Positions 46,938-55,139 of a DNA stretch of 64,000 bases are shown here, piece by piece. Origin of the DNA: Castellaniella sp044508625 (GTDB lineage: Bacteria > Pseudomonadota > Gammaproteobacteria > Burkholderiales > Burkholderiaceae_B). The position numbers and the translations under genes are program-made. The DNA is taken from NCBI GenBank assembly GCA_044508625.1, contig JBIQHJ010000015.1, positions 1 to 64,000 of the forward strand, in the 5' to 3' direction. Below the pieces are notes generated by a model. It worked only from the letters and a program-made list of their open reading frames with translations, did no database searches and was not told the origin of the DNA. Every line of letters begins with the position of its first letter. Within the stretch, counting starts at the first letter, position 1.

Positions 46938-47507
46938 ATGTCGATGGCCAGAAAATGGATGATGGTGGCGGGCGCGGCCTTGGCGGTCTCGGGCTGCCAA
47001 TCGGTTTCGCCGGGCTCGCCGGGCCCTGGGGCGGCCGCCCCGGCGGCCCAGCTCGGGCAGTCCATGCCCAGTTCGACGGGCAACCGCCAGGTCATCCGCG
47101 ACGACGCGCAAGCCGCCGACCTGCGGGTGTTCCTTGCGGACGCGCAGCCCCGGCCGGGATGGACCGAGGTCGCCCTCAAGCCCAAGGGCGTGCTGTACGT
47201 CAGGACCACGCCCGTGATTTCGCGCGCCGACCTGGTCGGCATCCAGCCGGCCACCGACCAGTCGGGCGGCGGGATCCTGATCCTGTCGCTCAGCGACGAG
47301 GGCCTGCGCAAGATCCAGGCGGCCACCGCCGCCCATCCCGGCCTGCGCCTGGCGCTGGTGGTGGGGCACACCATGCTGGCGGCGCCCGGGTACGCCGCTC
47401 CGATCCGCGAAAAGCAATTGGCCTTCGGCGTGGGATCGCGCCGGAATGCCGAGATCGCCGCGCGCGCGGTGGCCGGCGTGGACCCCGCGGGGGCGGCCGG
47501 TCTCTGA
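46938..47507 (+). CDS. Lipoprotein with a SecD P1-head-like domain
   Basis: This 189-residue lipoprotein has a signal sequence MARKWMMVAGAALAVSGC with lipobox V-S-G-C. The mature part (about residues 75-185) resembles the P1 head subdomain of SecD: PVISRADLVGIQPATDQSGG, LSLSDEGLRKIQAATAAHPG and LALVVGHTMLAAPGYAAPI. The start at 46938 follows GGGGAGGG; an ATG at 46899 overlapping the pbpC stop would add 13 residues and break the signal peptide. Its place after pbpC suggests an envelope role. The exact function is unknown. Confidence 0.72.
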   Translation: MSMARKWMMVAGAALAVSGCQSVSPGSPGPGAAAPAAQLGQSMPSSTGNRQVIRDDAQAADLRVFLADAQPRPGWTEVALKPKGVLYVRTTPVISRADLVGIQPATDQSGGGILILSLSDEGLRKIQAATAAHPGLRLALVVGHTMLAAPGYAAPIREKQLAFGVGSRRNAEIAARAVAGVDPAGAAGL

Positions 47508-47571
47508 CGAGGTGTTGTTTTTTCCCTAGACCGGCAATTTTCCCTTGCGGCGTTCGGATCGATTCCGGGAA

Positions 47572-47592
47572 AATATACGCATTGCGTATATT
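47572..47592. promoter_or_regulatory. 21-bp palindrome before the HTH-ATCase gene
   Basis: AATATACGCA, a central T, and TGCGTATATT form a perfect 10+1+10 palindrome. It ends at the ribosome binding site TTGGAG and lies eight bases before the start codon. It is a strong candidate operator, possibly for the HTH domain of the downstream protein itself. Confidence 0.65.
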
Positions 47593-47599
47593 GGAGCCC

Positions 47600-48895
47600 A
47601 TGATGGCCGTCTCTCAACAAGTTTTCCTGCGCGACGCCATGCGTCGGCTGAACCTGACGCGCGACGTGTTCGCCGCGAGGATCGGCGTCAAGCGCCGCGC
47701 CCTGGATACCTGGCTGCTGCCCGAGGGCTCACAAGAGGCGCGCGCCATGCCCGAGGTGGTCGGCCGCTTCGTCACCGAGATCGTCGAAAACGACACCCTG
47801 ATGCAGAAGTATGCGCAGAGCGCACAATCGGGCCCCCTGCGTGACCGGATCGCCATCGACAACAAGCACCAGCTCCTGTCGGTCGACCAGTTCACGCGCG
47901 AGTCCGTCGAGGAACTGTTCCGGGTGGCCGACCTGATGCAGCCCATCGCGCGCCGCCAGAAGGTCTCGCGCGTGCTCGAGGGGGCGGTGCTGGGGAATCT
48001 GTTTTTCGAGGCCAGCACGCGCACGCGCGTGAGCTTCGGCGCGGCCTTCTGCCGCCTGGGCGGCTCGGTCTGCGACACCACGGGATTCACGTTTTCCTCG
48101 ATGGCCAAGGGCGAATCCATCTACGACACCAGCCGCGTCATGAGCGGCTACGTCGATGCCATGGTGATCCGCCACCCCGAGCAAGGCTCGGTGGCGGAGT
48201 TCGCCGCAGCCACCAACATCCCGGTGGTCAACGGCGGCGACGGCGCGGGCGAGCACCCCAGCCAGGCGCTGCTGGACCTCTACACCATCCTCACCGAGTT
48301 CTCGCGCCTGGGCAAGCTGCTCGACGGCGCGCACATCGCGCTGGCGGGCGACCTCAAATACGGGCGCACCGTGCATTCGCTGATCAAGCTGCTCGCGCTG
48401 TACCGCGGCATGCGCTTCACGCTGATCTCGCCTCCGGGGCTCGAGATGCCGGACCACATCATCGAGCAGGCCGGGCGCAATGGCCATGTCATCGAGCAGA
48501 CGCACGACCTGGCCTCGGGCCTGAAGGGCGCCGACGTGATCTACGCCACGCGGGTCCAGAAAGAGCGCTTCTCGGGCGAGGCCCTGGAGGGCTATTCCGC
48601 GGACTTCCAGGTCAATCGCGCGATCGTCGACGCCTGCTGCGGGCCGGACGTGATCGTCATGCACCCGCTGCCGCGCGACAGCCGCGAGGGCGCCAACGAC
48701 CTCAGCACCGACCTGAACCACGATCCCCGCCTGGCGATCTTCCGCCAGACGGACAACGGCATTCCGGTGCGCATGGCGATCTTCGCCGTGCTGATGGGGG
48801 TGGAAGGCCTGGTGCAGCATTCCCTGCGCGACGTCACCTGGACGCCGCCCTCGCACATCGGTCCCGACGACAGCGTGTTCCACGGGATGTATTGA
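47600..48895 (+). CDS. pyrB: Aspartate carbamoyltransferase with N-terminal HTH-like domain
   Basis: This 431-residue protein is about 120 residues longer than the usual ATCase catalytic chain. Residues about 80-431 are the catalytic domain: FFEASTRTRVSFGAAF (carbamoyl-phosphate loop), GDGAGEHPSQALLDLYTI, GDLKYGRTVHSL and VMHPLPR. It forms carbamoyl aspartate in pyrimidine synthesis. Residues about 5-60 (FLRDAMRRLNLTRDVFAARIGVKRRALDTWLLP) look like a Cro/XRE-type helix-turn-helix. A perfect palindrome lies just upstream, so the enzyme may repress its own gene. ATG 47600 or 47603 may be used. Confidence 0.9.
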   Translation: MMAVSQQVFLRDAMRRLNLTRDVFAARIGVKRRALDTWLLPEGSQEARAMPEVVGRFVTEIVENDTLMQKYAQSAQSGPLRDRIAIDNKHQLLSVDQFTRESVEELFRVADLMQPIARRQKVSRVLEGAVLGNLFFEASTRTRVSFGAAFCRLGGSVCDTTGFTFSSMAKGESIYDTSRVMSGYVDAMVIRHPEQGSVAEFAAATNIPVVNGGDGAGEHPSQALLDLYTILTEFSRLGKLLDGAHIALAGDLKYGRTVHSLIKLLALYRGMRFTLISPPGLEMPDHIIEQAGRNGHVIEQTHDLASGLKGADVIYATRVQKERFSGEALEGYSADFQVNRAIVDACCGPDVIVMHPLPRDSREGANDLSTDLNHDPRLAIFRQTDNGIPVRMAIFAVLMGVEGLVQHSLRDVTWTPPSHIGPDDSVFHGMY

Positions 48896-49036
48896 GGCGC
48901 GCCGCGCGCCCGCGCCCGAATCCGGATTTTATGGAGGCATTACAAAGATTTATCCTGGCTCATGTCCCTGTGATTAACATGGTGAAAACGACAAAGGGCC
49001 CCTGTCGCCCGCAATCGCCACAACAGGAGACATGTC

Positions 49037-50035
49037 ATGCGCCAAAGTCCATTCGCGCGGCCGGCCGCTCTCGCCGCCGCCTTGCTGATCGGCCTGGGCG
49101 GCTTCGCCATCGGCGGCAGCGCCCAGGCCCGGCAGACCCTGCGGGTCGCCCACGTATCCAGCGTCGACAGCCTGGTCAACAAGGCCCTCGTCCGCTTTGC
49201 CGACGAGGTCAAGGAAAAGAGCGGCGGCGAGCTGGTCGTCGCCCTCTATCCGGACGGCCAGCTCGGTGACGAGGCGCCGATCGCCGACGCCGTCGGCGCG
49301 GGCGCGATCGACATGGGGCTGGGCGGTGCGGTCGACGCCCTCGATCCGCGCCTCAACGTCGTCAGCCTGCCTTTCCTGTTCAAGGACGCCGAAGGCGTCC
49401 ATGCCTTCCTGGACGGCCCGGCCGGGCAAGAGCTGATGAAGCTCGGCCAGGACCGGAACTACATCCTGCTCGGCGCCCTGGATTCCGGTTTCCGGCAATT
49501 CGCCAACCGGAAGCATCCGGTCCGCGAGCCGGCGGACCTGGCCAGCCTCAAGATCCGCACCCCGCCGAATCCGGTGATCCTCGCGACCATCAAGGCGCTG
49601 GGCGCCCTGCCGCAGGCCATTCCCTACGGCGAGGTCTACACCTCGCTGCAGTCCGGCGTGGTCGATGGCGTGGAGCCCGAACTGCGGGACTTCTATGACC
49701 AGAAATGGTATGAGGCGGCAAAGTACGTGTCCATGTCCAATTACGTCTGGTCGGCCAATTACTGGTTCATGAACAAGGCCCGGTATGACGGCCTCACCGA
49801 TGCGCAGCGCGAGGTGCTGCGCACGGCCGCGGCCAACAGCGTGAAGTGGTATCGCGGCGAGCTCGATGCAGTATATACAAAGATTATCCAAGAACTGAAG
49901 GACAAGGGCGTTCGGTTCAACGAGGTGGACCTGGACGCCTTCCGCGGCAAGGTCGATCCGGTATATGGGCAGTTCGCGAAAGAGTGGGGCGGCGATTTCG
50001 TGAAGTCGATCCGCGCGGCCGCGCAACGGCCGTAA
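49037..50035 (+). CDS. dctP: TRAP transporter substrate-binding protein
   Basis: This 332-residue periplasmic DctP-family protein has a signal peptide (LAAALLIGLGGFAIGGSAQA) before RQTLRVAHVSS. The conserved arginine that binds substrate carboxylates is in LASLKIRTPPNPV. GDEAPIADAVGAGAIDMGLGG is typical of the family. The ATG at 49037 follows AGGAGACATGTC. It is the first gene of a dctPQM unit followed by an aminotransferase gene. The ligand is an organic or amino acid of unknown identity. Confidence 0.9.
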   Translation: MRQSPFARPAALAAALLIGLGGFAIGGSAQARQTLRVAHVSSVDSLVNKALVRFADEVKEKSGGELVVALYPDGQLGDEAPIADAVGAGAIDMGLGGAVDALDPRLNVVSLPFLFKDAEGVHAFLDGPAGQELMKLGQDRNYILLGALDSGFRQFANRKHPVREPADLASLKIRTPPNPVILATIKALGALPQAIPYGEVYTSLQSGVVDGVEPELRDFYDQKWYEAAKYVSMSNYVWSANYWFMNKARYDGLTDAQREVLRTAAANSVKWYRGELDAVYTKIIQELKDKGVRFNEVDLDAFRGKVDPVYGQFAKEWGGDFVKSIRAAAQRP

Positions 50036-50049
50036 GGCGGGGCCCTGCC

Positions 50050-50553
50050 ATGTCCGCCTCCAACGCCGAGGGCCGGGCGCCGCCGCGCCCGCTGGTCCTG
50101 AGACTGCTCGAAGGCTTCGGGATCGCCTTGCTGCTGCTGACCCTGGGGGCGACCCTGGCGGGCATGCTCGGCCGCTACCTGCATCTGCCCAATGTGGAGG
50201 GATCCTTCGAGATCGCCGGCCTGGGCTTCGTCTGGCTGACCTTCATCGGGACGGTCATCGCCGAGATCCGCCGCGAGAACGTGCGTTTCGAGGGCCTGAT
50301 CCTGATGCTGCCGCCCGCCGGACGATACTGGCTGGAATGGGTCAACGGGCTGGTGCTGCTGGCGGTAGGCCTGTGGCTGGCGAACAGCGGCTGGTCCGTG
50401 CTCCAGCAATCCGGCCACGTGCCCACGCCGGTGCTGCGCTGGCCCGCGGGCATCCAGAGCGCCGCCCTGTTCAGCGCCTCGCTGATGCTGGTCGCGCTCG
50501 CCGCCTGGCGCCTGGCGCGCCTGCCGAAGACTTCCCCGGAGGACCGGCCATGA
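50050..50553 (+). CDS. dctQ: TRAP transporter small permease
   Basis: This 167-residue membrane protein has four hydrophobic segments and the DctQ-type sequence FEIAGLGFVWLTFIGTVIAEIRRENVRFEGL. It starts at the ATG 50050, 14 bases after dctP, and overlaps the large permease gene by four bases (ATGA). It links the binding protein system to the large permease DctM. Confidence 0.88.
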   Translation: MSASNAEGRAPPRPLVLRLLEGFGIALLLLTLGATLAGMLGRYLHLPNVEGSFEIAGLGFVWLTFIGTVIAEIRRENVRFEGLILMLPPAGRYWLEWVNGLVLLAVGLWLANSGWSVLQQSGHVPTPVLRWPAGIQSAALFSASLMLVALAAWRLARLPKTSPEDRP

Positions 50554-51836
50554 CGGTCGCCCTCGTCTTTCTCGGGTTCGCCCTTTTTCTGGTCCTGGGC
50601 AGCCCCATCGTCTGGGCCATGGCGGCGGGCGTCATCCTGGCCGTGAGCGCCGGCGACCTGCACATGCCCACGGCCTGGCTCGCGCAGCAGACCCTGCGCG
50701 GCGCCGATTCCATCAGCCTCGCGGCGATCCCGCTGTTCCTGCTCGCCGGCGAGCTGATGAACCGGGGCGGGCTGACCCGGCACATCATGGGAATCGCCGA
50801 ATCCCTGTTCGGACGCATGCGCGGGGGGCTGGGGCTGGTCAACGTCGCGACGGCCTTCGTCTATGGCGGCATCACGGGCTCGGCGACCGCGGACACCGGC
50901 GCCATCGCCAAAGTCATGATCCCGGCCATGGAGGAACGCGGCTACGGGCGCGCGTTCGCCGCCGCCGTGACCGCCGCCTCGGGCACGCTGGGCATCATCG
51001 TGCCGCCCAGCGTCGTCATGATCCTCTACGGGGTGCTGACCAATACCTCCATCGGCGGCCTGTTCGTGGCGGGCGTGGTCCCGGGCGTGCTGCTGGCCGC
51101 GAGCTTCATGGTGACGGCCTACATCGTGGGCGTGAGGGAACGATTCCCCCTGATCGACAAGCCGCTGGACGTCCGCCAGTTGCGCCTCGACCTGCTGTAC
51201 GCGCTGCCCGCCCTGCTCATGCCGGTGCTCGTGCTGGCGAGCATCGTGCTGGGATACGCCACCACGACCGAGGCCGCCGCGCTGTCCGTGCTGTACGCCT
51301 GGGCCGCGGGCGCCCTGGTCTATCGCGAACTGTCCTGGCGCGACCTGGTCCCGGCGATGCTGGAGGCCGTGGTGACGACGGGGGCGGTGATGATCATCAT
51401 GGCGATCGCCACGCCCTTCGGCTGGATACTGACCTTCGAGCAGGTGCCGCATGCCGTCGCGGAATGGATCGCGGCCGTCCAGGCGGGGCCGTCCATGACG
51501 ATCCTGATGATCATCCTCGCGCTGGCCTTCGTCGGGCTCTGGATGGACCTCGGGCCGGCCATCATCATCCTGGCGCCCATCCTCGTGCCGATCGCCAAGG
51601 CGGCGGGCTTCGATCCCTACCAGATCGGCATTATTTTCACGGTCACCCTGGGCCTCGGGCTGTTCACGCCGCCGGTGGGCACCAATATCTTCGTGGTGTG
51701 CAACGTCGGGCGCATCGGGATCGGGGCCGTATCGAGGCGGCTGATCCCATTCTGGATCGCGACCTTCGTCGTCATCGGCCTGCTGGCCGCCTTTCCCGGC
51801 CTCTCGTCCTGGCTGCCCGGGATCATGGGCTATTGA
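50550..51836 (+). CDS. dctM: TRAP transporter large permease
   Basis: This 428-residue DctM-family protein has about twelve hydrophobic segments. Typical stretches are SISLAAIPLFLLAGELMNRGGL, GGITGSATADTGAIAKVMIPAM and GIIVPPSVVMILYG. It forms the sodium-dependent translocation channel. The start overlaps dctQ. The following aminotransferase gene (57 bases on) suggests that the imported compound is an amino acid or amine. Confidence 0.92.
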   Translation: MTVALVFLGFALFLVLGSPIVWAMAAGVILAVSAGDLHMPTAWLAQQTLRGADSISLAAIPLFLLAGELMNRGGLTRHIMGIAESLFGRMRGGLGLVNVATAFVYGGITGSATADTGAIAKVMIPAMEERGYGRAFAAAVTAASGTLGIIVPPSVVMILYGVLTNTSIGGLFVAGVVPGVLLAASFMVTAYIVGVRERFPLIDKPLDVRQLRLDLLYALPALLMPVLVLASIVLGYATTTEAAALSVLYAWAAGALVYRELSWRDLVPAMLEAVVTTGAVMIIMAIATPFGWILTFEQVPHAVAEWIAAVQAGPSMTILMIILALAFVGLWMDLGPAIIILAPILVPIAKAAGFDPYQIGIIFTVTLGLGLFTPPVGTNIFVVCNVGRIGIGAVSRRLIPFWIATFVVIGLLAAFPGLSSWLPGIMGY

Positions 51837-51892
51837 CGGGCCATTGACCGCCGCCGATCGATTCTTCGCTCATTTTGTTGGAATTCACGGAC

Positions 51893-53128
51893 ATGAATCA
51901 TCTCGTTGGAGGAATCTCCAGTGCCGGGCGGGCCTTGCCCGACCTGGATGGACAGCGTTTCCTGGTCGACCGCTCGCATGGGCCTTATCTGTGGGACACG
52001 CGCGGCGCCCGCTATCTGGACACCGCCATGGGCTTCGGCGCCACGATGCTCGGGCATGCGCCGCGGGCCGTGGTCGAGGCCGTCAACGGCATGTTCTCGA
52101 GAATGCCCATGCCTTCCTTCGCGCACGAGGCCGAGGAGGCCGCCGCCGCCGCGCTGGCGCAGTGCACCGGCCCGCTCTCGCAGGTGATTTTCGTCAACAG
52201 CGGCAGCGAAGCCGTGCACCTGGCGTGCCGCGCCGCGCGGGCGGCCACCGGGCGCCGGCGCATCGCCAAGTTCGCCGCCGGATACGATGGCTGGTACGAC
52301 CAGCTCGCCTTCGGCAACGCGAACTCCCGGGAGGCCGGCATGGGCGCCGGGGCGCGGCCGGAACGGGACGGCATGCTGCTGCTGCGCTACAACGATTTCC
52401 AGGACGTCGAGCGGCTGTTCGACGAGTGTCCCGACGTCGCGGCGGTGCTGATCGAGCCGGTCCTGGCCAACGCGGGCTGCCTGGAGCCCGCCCCGGGATA
52501 CCTGAAGGCCGTGGCCGATTGCGCGCGCCGGCATGGAGCGGTGGTCATCCTGGACGAGGTGCTGATGGGATTCCGGCTGCATGCCGGCCTTTGCGGGCAC
52601 CTGTACGGCGTGGATGCGGACCTCGCCGCCGTGGGCAAGGCGATCGGCAGCGGCACGCCGGTCGCCGCCGTGGTGGGCAAACCCTGGATCATGGAGGTCT
52701 TCGAGAGCCGGCGCGCCAACCGGGCCGGGACCTACAGCGGCAATCCGCCGGTGTGCGCCGCGGTGCTGGCGACGCTGGCGCAATTGCGGACCCAGGACTA
52801 TCCGGCCCTGCTCGCGCGCGGGAACGCCCTGCGCGAGCGCCTGGCGGGCATATTCCGCGACGCCGGCCTGCCGTTTTCCACGACGGGCTTCGGCTCGGTG
52901 TTCACCCCCTGGGCGAGCGGCGAGCCGCCCTCGACCTACCGGGCGGCCTCCGAGGCCGCATCGAAGGAATGGACCCTGGGCCTGCACATGGCCTTGCGCC
53001 GCACGGGCGTCATGATCATGCCCTTCGTTTTCGGACGCCTGTACCTGACGTTCGCGCACGACGAGGCCGTCGTCGACGAACTGGAGGCCGGCTTCGCCGC
53101 GGCGGCGCACGCGCTGGCACCGCATTAG
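51893..53128 (+). CDS. Class III PLP-dependent aminotransferase
   Basis: This 411-residue enzyme is related to glutamate-1-semialdehyde aminomutase and other class III transaminases. The PLP lysine is K249 (AVGKAIGSGTPVAAVVG) and the cofactor aspartate D221 (VILDEVLMGFR). FVNSGSEAVHLACRAARAATG binds the phosphate. The ATG at 51893 (MNHLVGG) is used; TTG codons at 51875/51878 are alternatives. It follows a TRAP transporter and so probably acts on the imported amino compound. It is not a housekeeping HemL, as the catalytic-loop sequences differ. Confidence 0.86.
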   Translation: MNHLVGGISSAGRALPDLDGQRFLVDRSHGPYLWDTRGARYLDTAMGFGATMLGHAPRAVVEAVNGMFSRMPMPSFAHEAEEAAAAALAQCTGPLSQVIFVNSGSEAVHLACRAARAATGRRRIAKFAAGYDGWYDQLAFGNANSREAGMGAGARPERDGMLLLRYNDFQDVERLFDECPDVAAVLIEPVLANAGCLEPAPGYLKAVADCARRHGAVVILDEVLMGFRLHAGLCGHLYGVDADLAAVGKAIGSGTPVAAVVGKPWIMEVFESRRANRAGTYSGNPPVCAAVLATLAQLRTQDYPALLARGNALRERLAGIFRDAGLPFSTTGFGSVFTPWASGEPPSTYRAASEAASKEWTLGLHMALRRTGVMIMPFVFGRLYLTFAHDEAVVDELEAGFAAAAHALAPH

Positions 53129-53131
53129 GGA

Positions 53132-53195
53132 TGGGCCTGGAAGCAGCCCTGTATCGTCAGCGGGCCGCCGCCTGGGCCTGGAAGTAGCCCTGTAT
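53132..53195. repeat. Partial duplication of a LysR gene 3' end
   Basis: Bases 53132-53154 and 53173-53195 match in 22 of 23 positions, 41 bp apart. The right copy encodes the C-terminal IQGYFQAQ of the LysR protein; the left copy lies just beyond its stop codon. Confidence 0.8.
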
Positions 53196-54020
53196 GAATT
53201 GCGCGAGGCGCCGCACCAGCAGGGGGGCGTCGTCCGGCATGCAGAGCGCGAGCTCCAGATCGGGCAGGTCGGGCAGGCCCTGGGCCCGCCCCGGCGTCCG
53301 CCAGCCCTGCGGAATGACCGATTCCGGGAGCACCGTCAGGGCGCCGCTGAGATTGACCGCGGCCTGCACGCCGGGCAGGTGCGAGGACGAGCACACGATC
53401 CGCCAGGCGCGCCGCGCCTCGTCGAGCGCGGCGAGGATCCTCGGCCGGGCCCGGCACTGGTCGGCGAACAGGGCCAGGGGCAGCACCGCGTCCGTCTCCG
53501 GGTAGCGGTTGGGGGCGGTGCACCAGAGCTGGCGCTCGCGGGTCAGGAATTGGCCCACGTCGTGGCCCGGCTGGCGCGTGATCACGGCCAGGTCGATGCC
53601 GCCCTGCGCCAGGAGGCCTTCCAGGCGGTTGGAAAAATCGCAGAGGATGTCCACCCGGACGCCAGGATGGCGCGCCGCGAACTCGCGCAGCAGCGCGCTG
53701 CCGAGCACGTCGAGGTAATCGTCCGGCATGCCGATGCGCACCACCGTCGAATCGGTGCCGCAATCCATGGCGCACAGCATCTCGCTCTCGAGCGCGATCA
53801 TGCGGCGCGCATAGCCGATGAGGATTTCGCCCTGGTTGGACAGCACCACGCCGTGGCGCGTGCGCTCGAGCAGCTTGCGGCCGAGGCGGCGCTCGAGCCG
53901 ATTGATGATGAGGCTGACGGCGGCCTGCGTCTTGCCGATCCGGTCCGCCGCGGCCGTGAATCCACCGCAGTCGACTACCGCGACGAAGGTGGCCAGCATT
54001 TCCGAATTGAGGTGACGCAT
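53157..54020 (-). CDS. LysR-family regulator
   Basis: This 287-residue LysR protein has an N-terminal winged HTH (FVAVVDCGGFTAAADRIGKTQAAVSLIINRLERRLG) and an effector domain of the type seen in AbgR/NhaR-like regulators (PDDYLDVLGSALLREFAARHPGVRVDI). The ATG at 54020 (MRHLNSEML) is chosen; the upstream in-frame extension is glycine/arginine-rich and unlike the family. It is convergent with the TRAP-aminotransferase genes, which it may control. A 41-bp tandem duplication affects its 3' end. Confidence 0.86.
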   Translation of the reverse strand: MRHLNSEMLATFVAVVDCGGFTAAADRIGKTQAAVSLIINRLERRLGRKLLERTRHGVVLSNQGEILIGYARRMIALESEMLCAMDCGTDSTVVRIGMPDDYLDVLGSALLREFAARHPGVRVDILCDFSNRLEGLLAQGGIDLAVITRQPGHDVGQFLTRERQLWCTAPNRYPETDAVLPLALFADQCRARPRILAALDEARRAWRIVCSSSHLPGVQAAVNLSGALTVLPESVIPQGWRTPGRAQGLPDLPDLELALCMPDDAPLLVRRLAQFIQGYFQAQAAAR

Positions 54021-54031
54021 GGCGCCGTCCG

Positions 54032-54934
54032 CTATCGAGTCTGGCGCTCGCCGCCCAGGGCCGCCACCAGGTCCGCCAGCAGGCGCGCCAGTTCGCCGCA
54101 CATCAGCGCCATGTCGGCGTCGAACTGCTCGGCCTCGTTGGCGGCCTGCGCGTCCTGGTGCTCCTTCAGCACGTCCAGGGGCGCCACGCGCTTGACGTCC
54201 AGGTTCTCCGTCAATACAAAAGAGACACGATCATTCCAGGTGAGGGCCAGGCGCGTGCACTGCTTGCCCGCCTGCACGTGCTTGCGCACGTCCTCCAGTT
54301 CTACGCTCTGGCGCACATAGCGCACGGTCGCCCGGCTCTCGCCCGTGGAGCGCAGCTCGGTGTCCTGGTCGATGGTGAAACCGGCGGGCGCCTCGTCCTC
54401 GTACAGCCATTGCGTCATGGCGGCGGCGGGCGACATCTCGACGTGCAGCGGCACGATGGGAAAGGGCGTGAGCGTCTTGGCGAGCAGGCCCAGGACCTCG
54501 TCGCTCTTGGCGGCGGCCGCCGCGTCGATCGCCACCCAGCCGTTGACCGTGTCGATCCAGACGTGGGTGTCGTGCGCGATGACGAAGGCGCGCGGCAGCA
54601 GCTCCATGGTGAGCTGCTCCTTGATTTCCTTCATCTGCTTGCGGCCCGGCTTGTAGCCCTGCCGTTCCTCGATCTCCAGGGCGCGCGCGCGGCTGGCCTG
54701 GTTGACCACGGTGGCCGGCAGCAGTTTCTTTTCGGTATGCAGGCGCAGCAGCACCTGGCCGTGCGAGGCGTAGGCCAGGCCCGCGTCATCGCGCGGCGGC
54801 ATCCAGCCCGAGGACTGGCTGTCCTGGCTGCCGCCGGGCCGGAAGGCCAGCGGCTCCAGGGCGGTTTCGAGGTCGGCGGCGGTCAGGGCGGCATTGGGAG
54901 CGAGGCGATAGAGCTTGAGATTCTTGAACCACAT
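54032..54934 (-). CDS. rdgC: Recombination-associated protein RdgC
   Basis: This 300-residue ring-shaped DNA-binding protein limits RecA activity. The N-terminus MWFKNLKLYRL, the segment TEKKLLPATVVNQ and the motif QGYKPGRKQMKEIKEQLTMELLPRAF are diagnostic, and the length matches the family. It lies about 7 kb from recA, but the two are not in one operon. It is 60 bases downstream of the DUF2474-like gene on the same strand and could be its distal neighbour. Confidence 0.96.
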   Translation of the reverse strand: MWFKNLKLYRLAPNAALTAADLETALEPLAFRPGGSQDSQSSGWMPPRDDAGLAYASHGQVLLRLHTEKKLLPATVVNQASRARALEIEERQGYKPGRKQMKEIKEQLTMELLPRAFVIAHDTHVWIDTVNGWVAIDAAAAAKSDEVLGLLAKTLTPFPIVPLHVEMSPAAAMTQWLYEDEAPAGFTIDQDTELRSTGESRATVRYVRQSVELEDVRKHVQAGKQCTRLALTWNDRVSFVLTENLDVKRVAPLDVLKEHQDAQAANEAEQFDADMALMCGELARLLADLVAALGGERQTR

Positions 54935-54994
54935 GGGGATATTGGATAGAGGAGGGGGCGGGGCCCCGGAAGTCGGGTTCCGATTGTACAGGGC

Positions 54995-55138
54995 TCAGCG
55001 CGTCATGCCGGCCGCCTGCATCAGCAGGCGCATGAGAAAGGCGGCCACACCCAGCGCCGCGACGCCGCACAGCCAGATCGCCCCCAGCCACAAGAGCCGC
55101 TTGATCCAGCCGTAGGGCGGCGGCACCGGCTTTTTCAT
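54995..55138 (-). CDS. 47-residue DUF2474-like cytochrome bd oxidase accessory protein
   Basis: This small membrane protein (MKKPVPPPYGWIKRLLWLGA opening) has one transmembrane helix, about residues 15-37, and ends RLLMQAAGMTR. Size, the basic-proline N-terminus and position directly after cydB match DUF2474 proteins, small partners of cyanide-insensitive bd-type oxidases comparable to CydX. The start is one base after the cydB stop (TGAGATG), so translation is coupled. Confidence 0.8.
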   Translation of the reverse strand: MKKPVPPPYGWIKRLLWLGAIWLCGVAALGVAAFLMRLLMQAAGMTR

Positions 55139-55139
55139 C

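Noticed and set aside
51893..53128. Housekeeping glutamate-1-semialdehyde aminomutase (hemL)
   Set aside because: The fold and PLP lysine fit class III, but the context (TRAP transporter, LysR gene) and active-site loops point to a catabolic transaminase.
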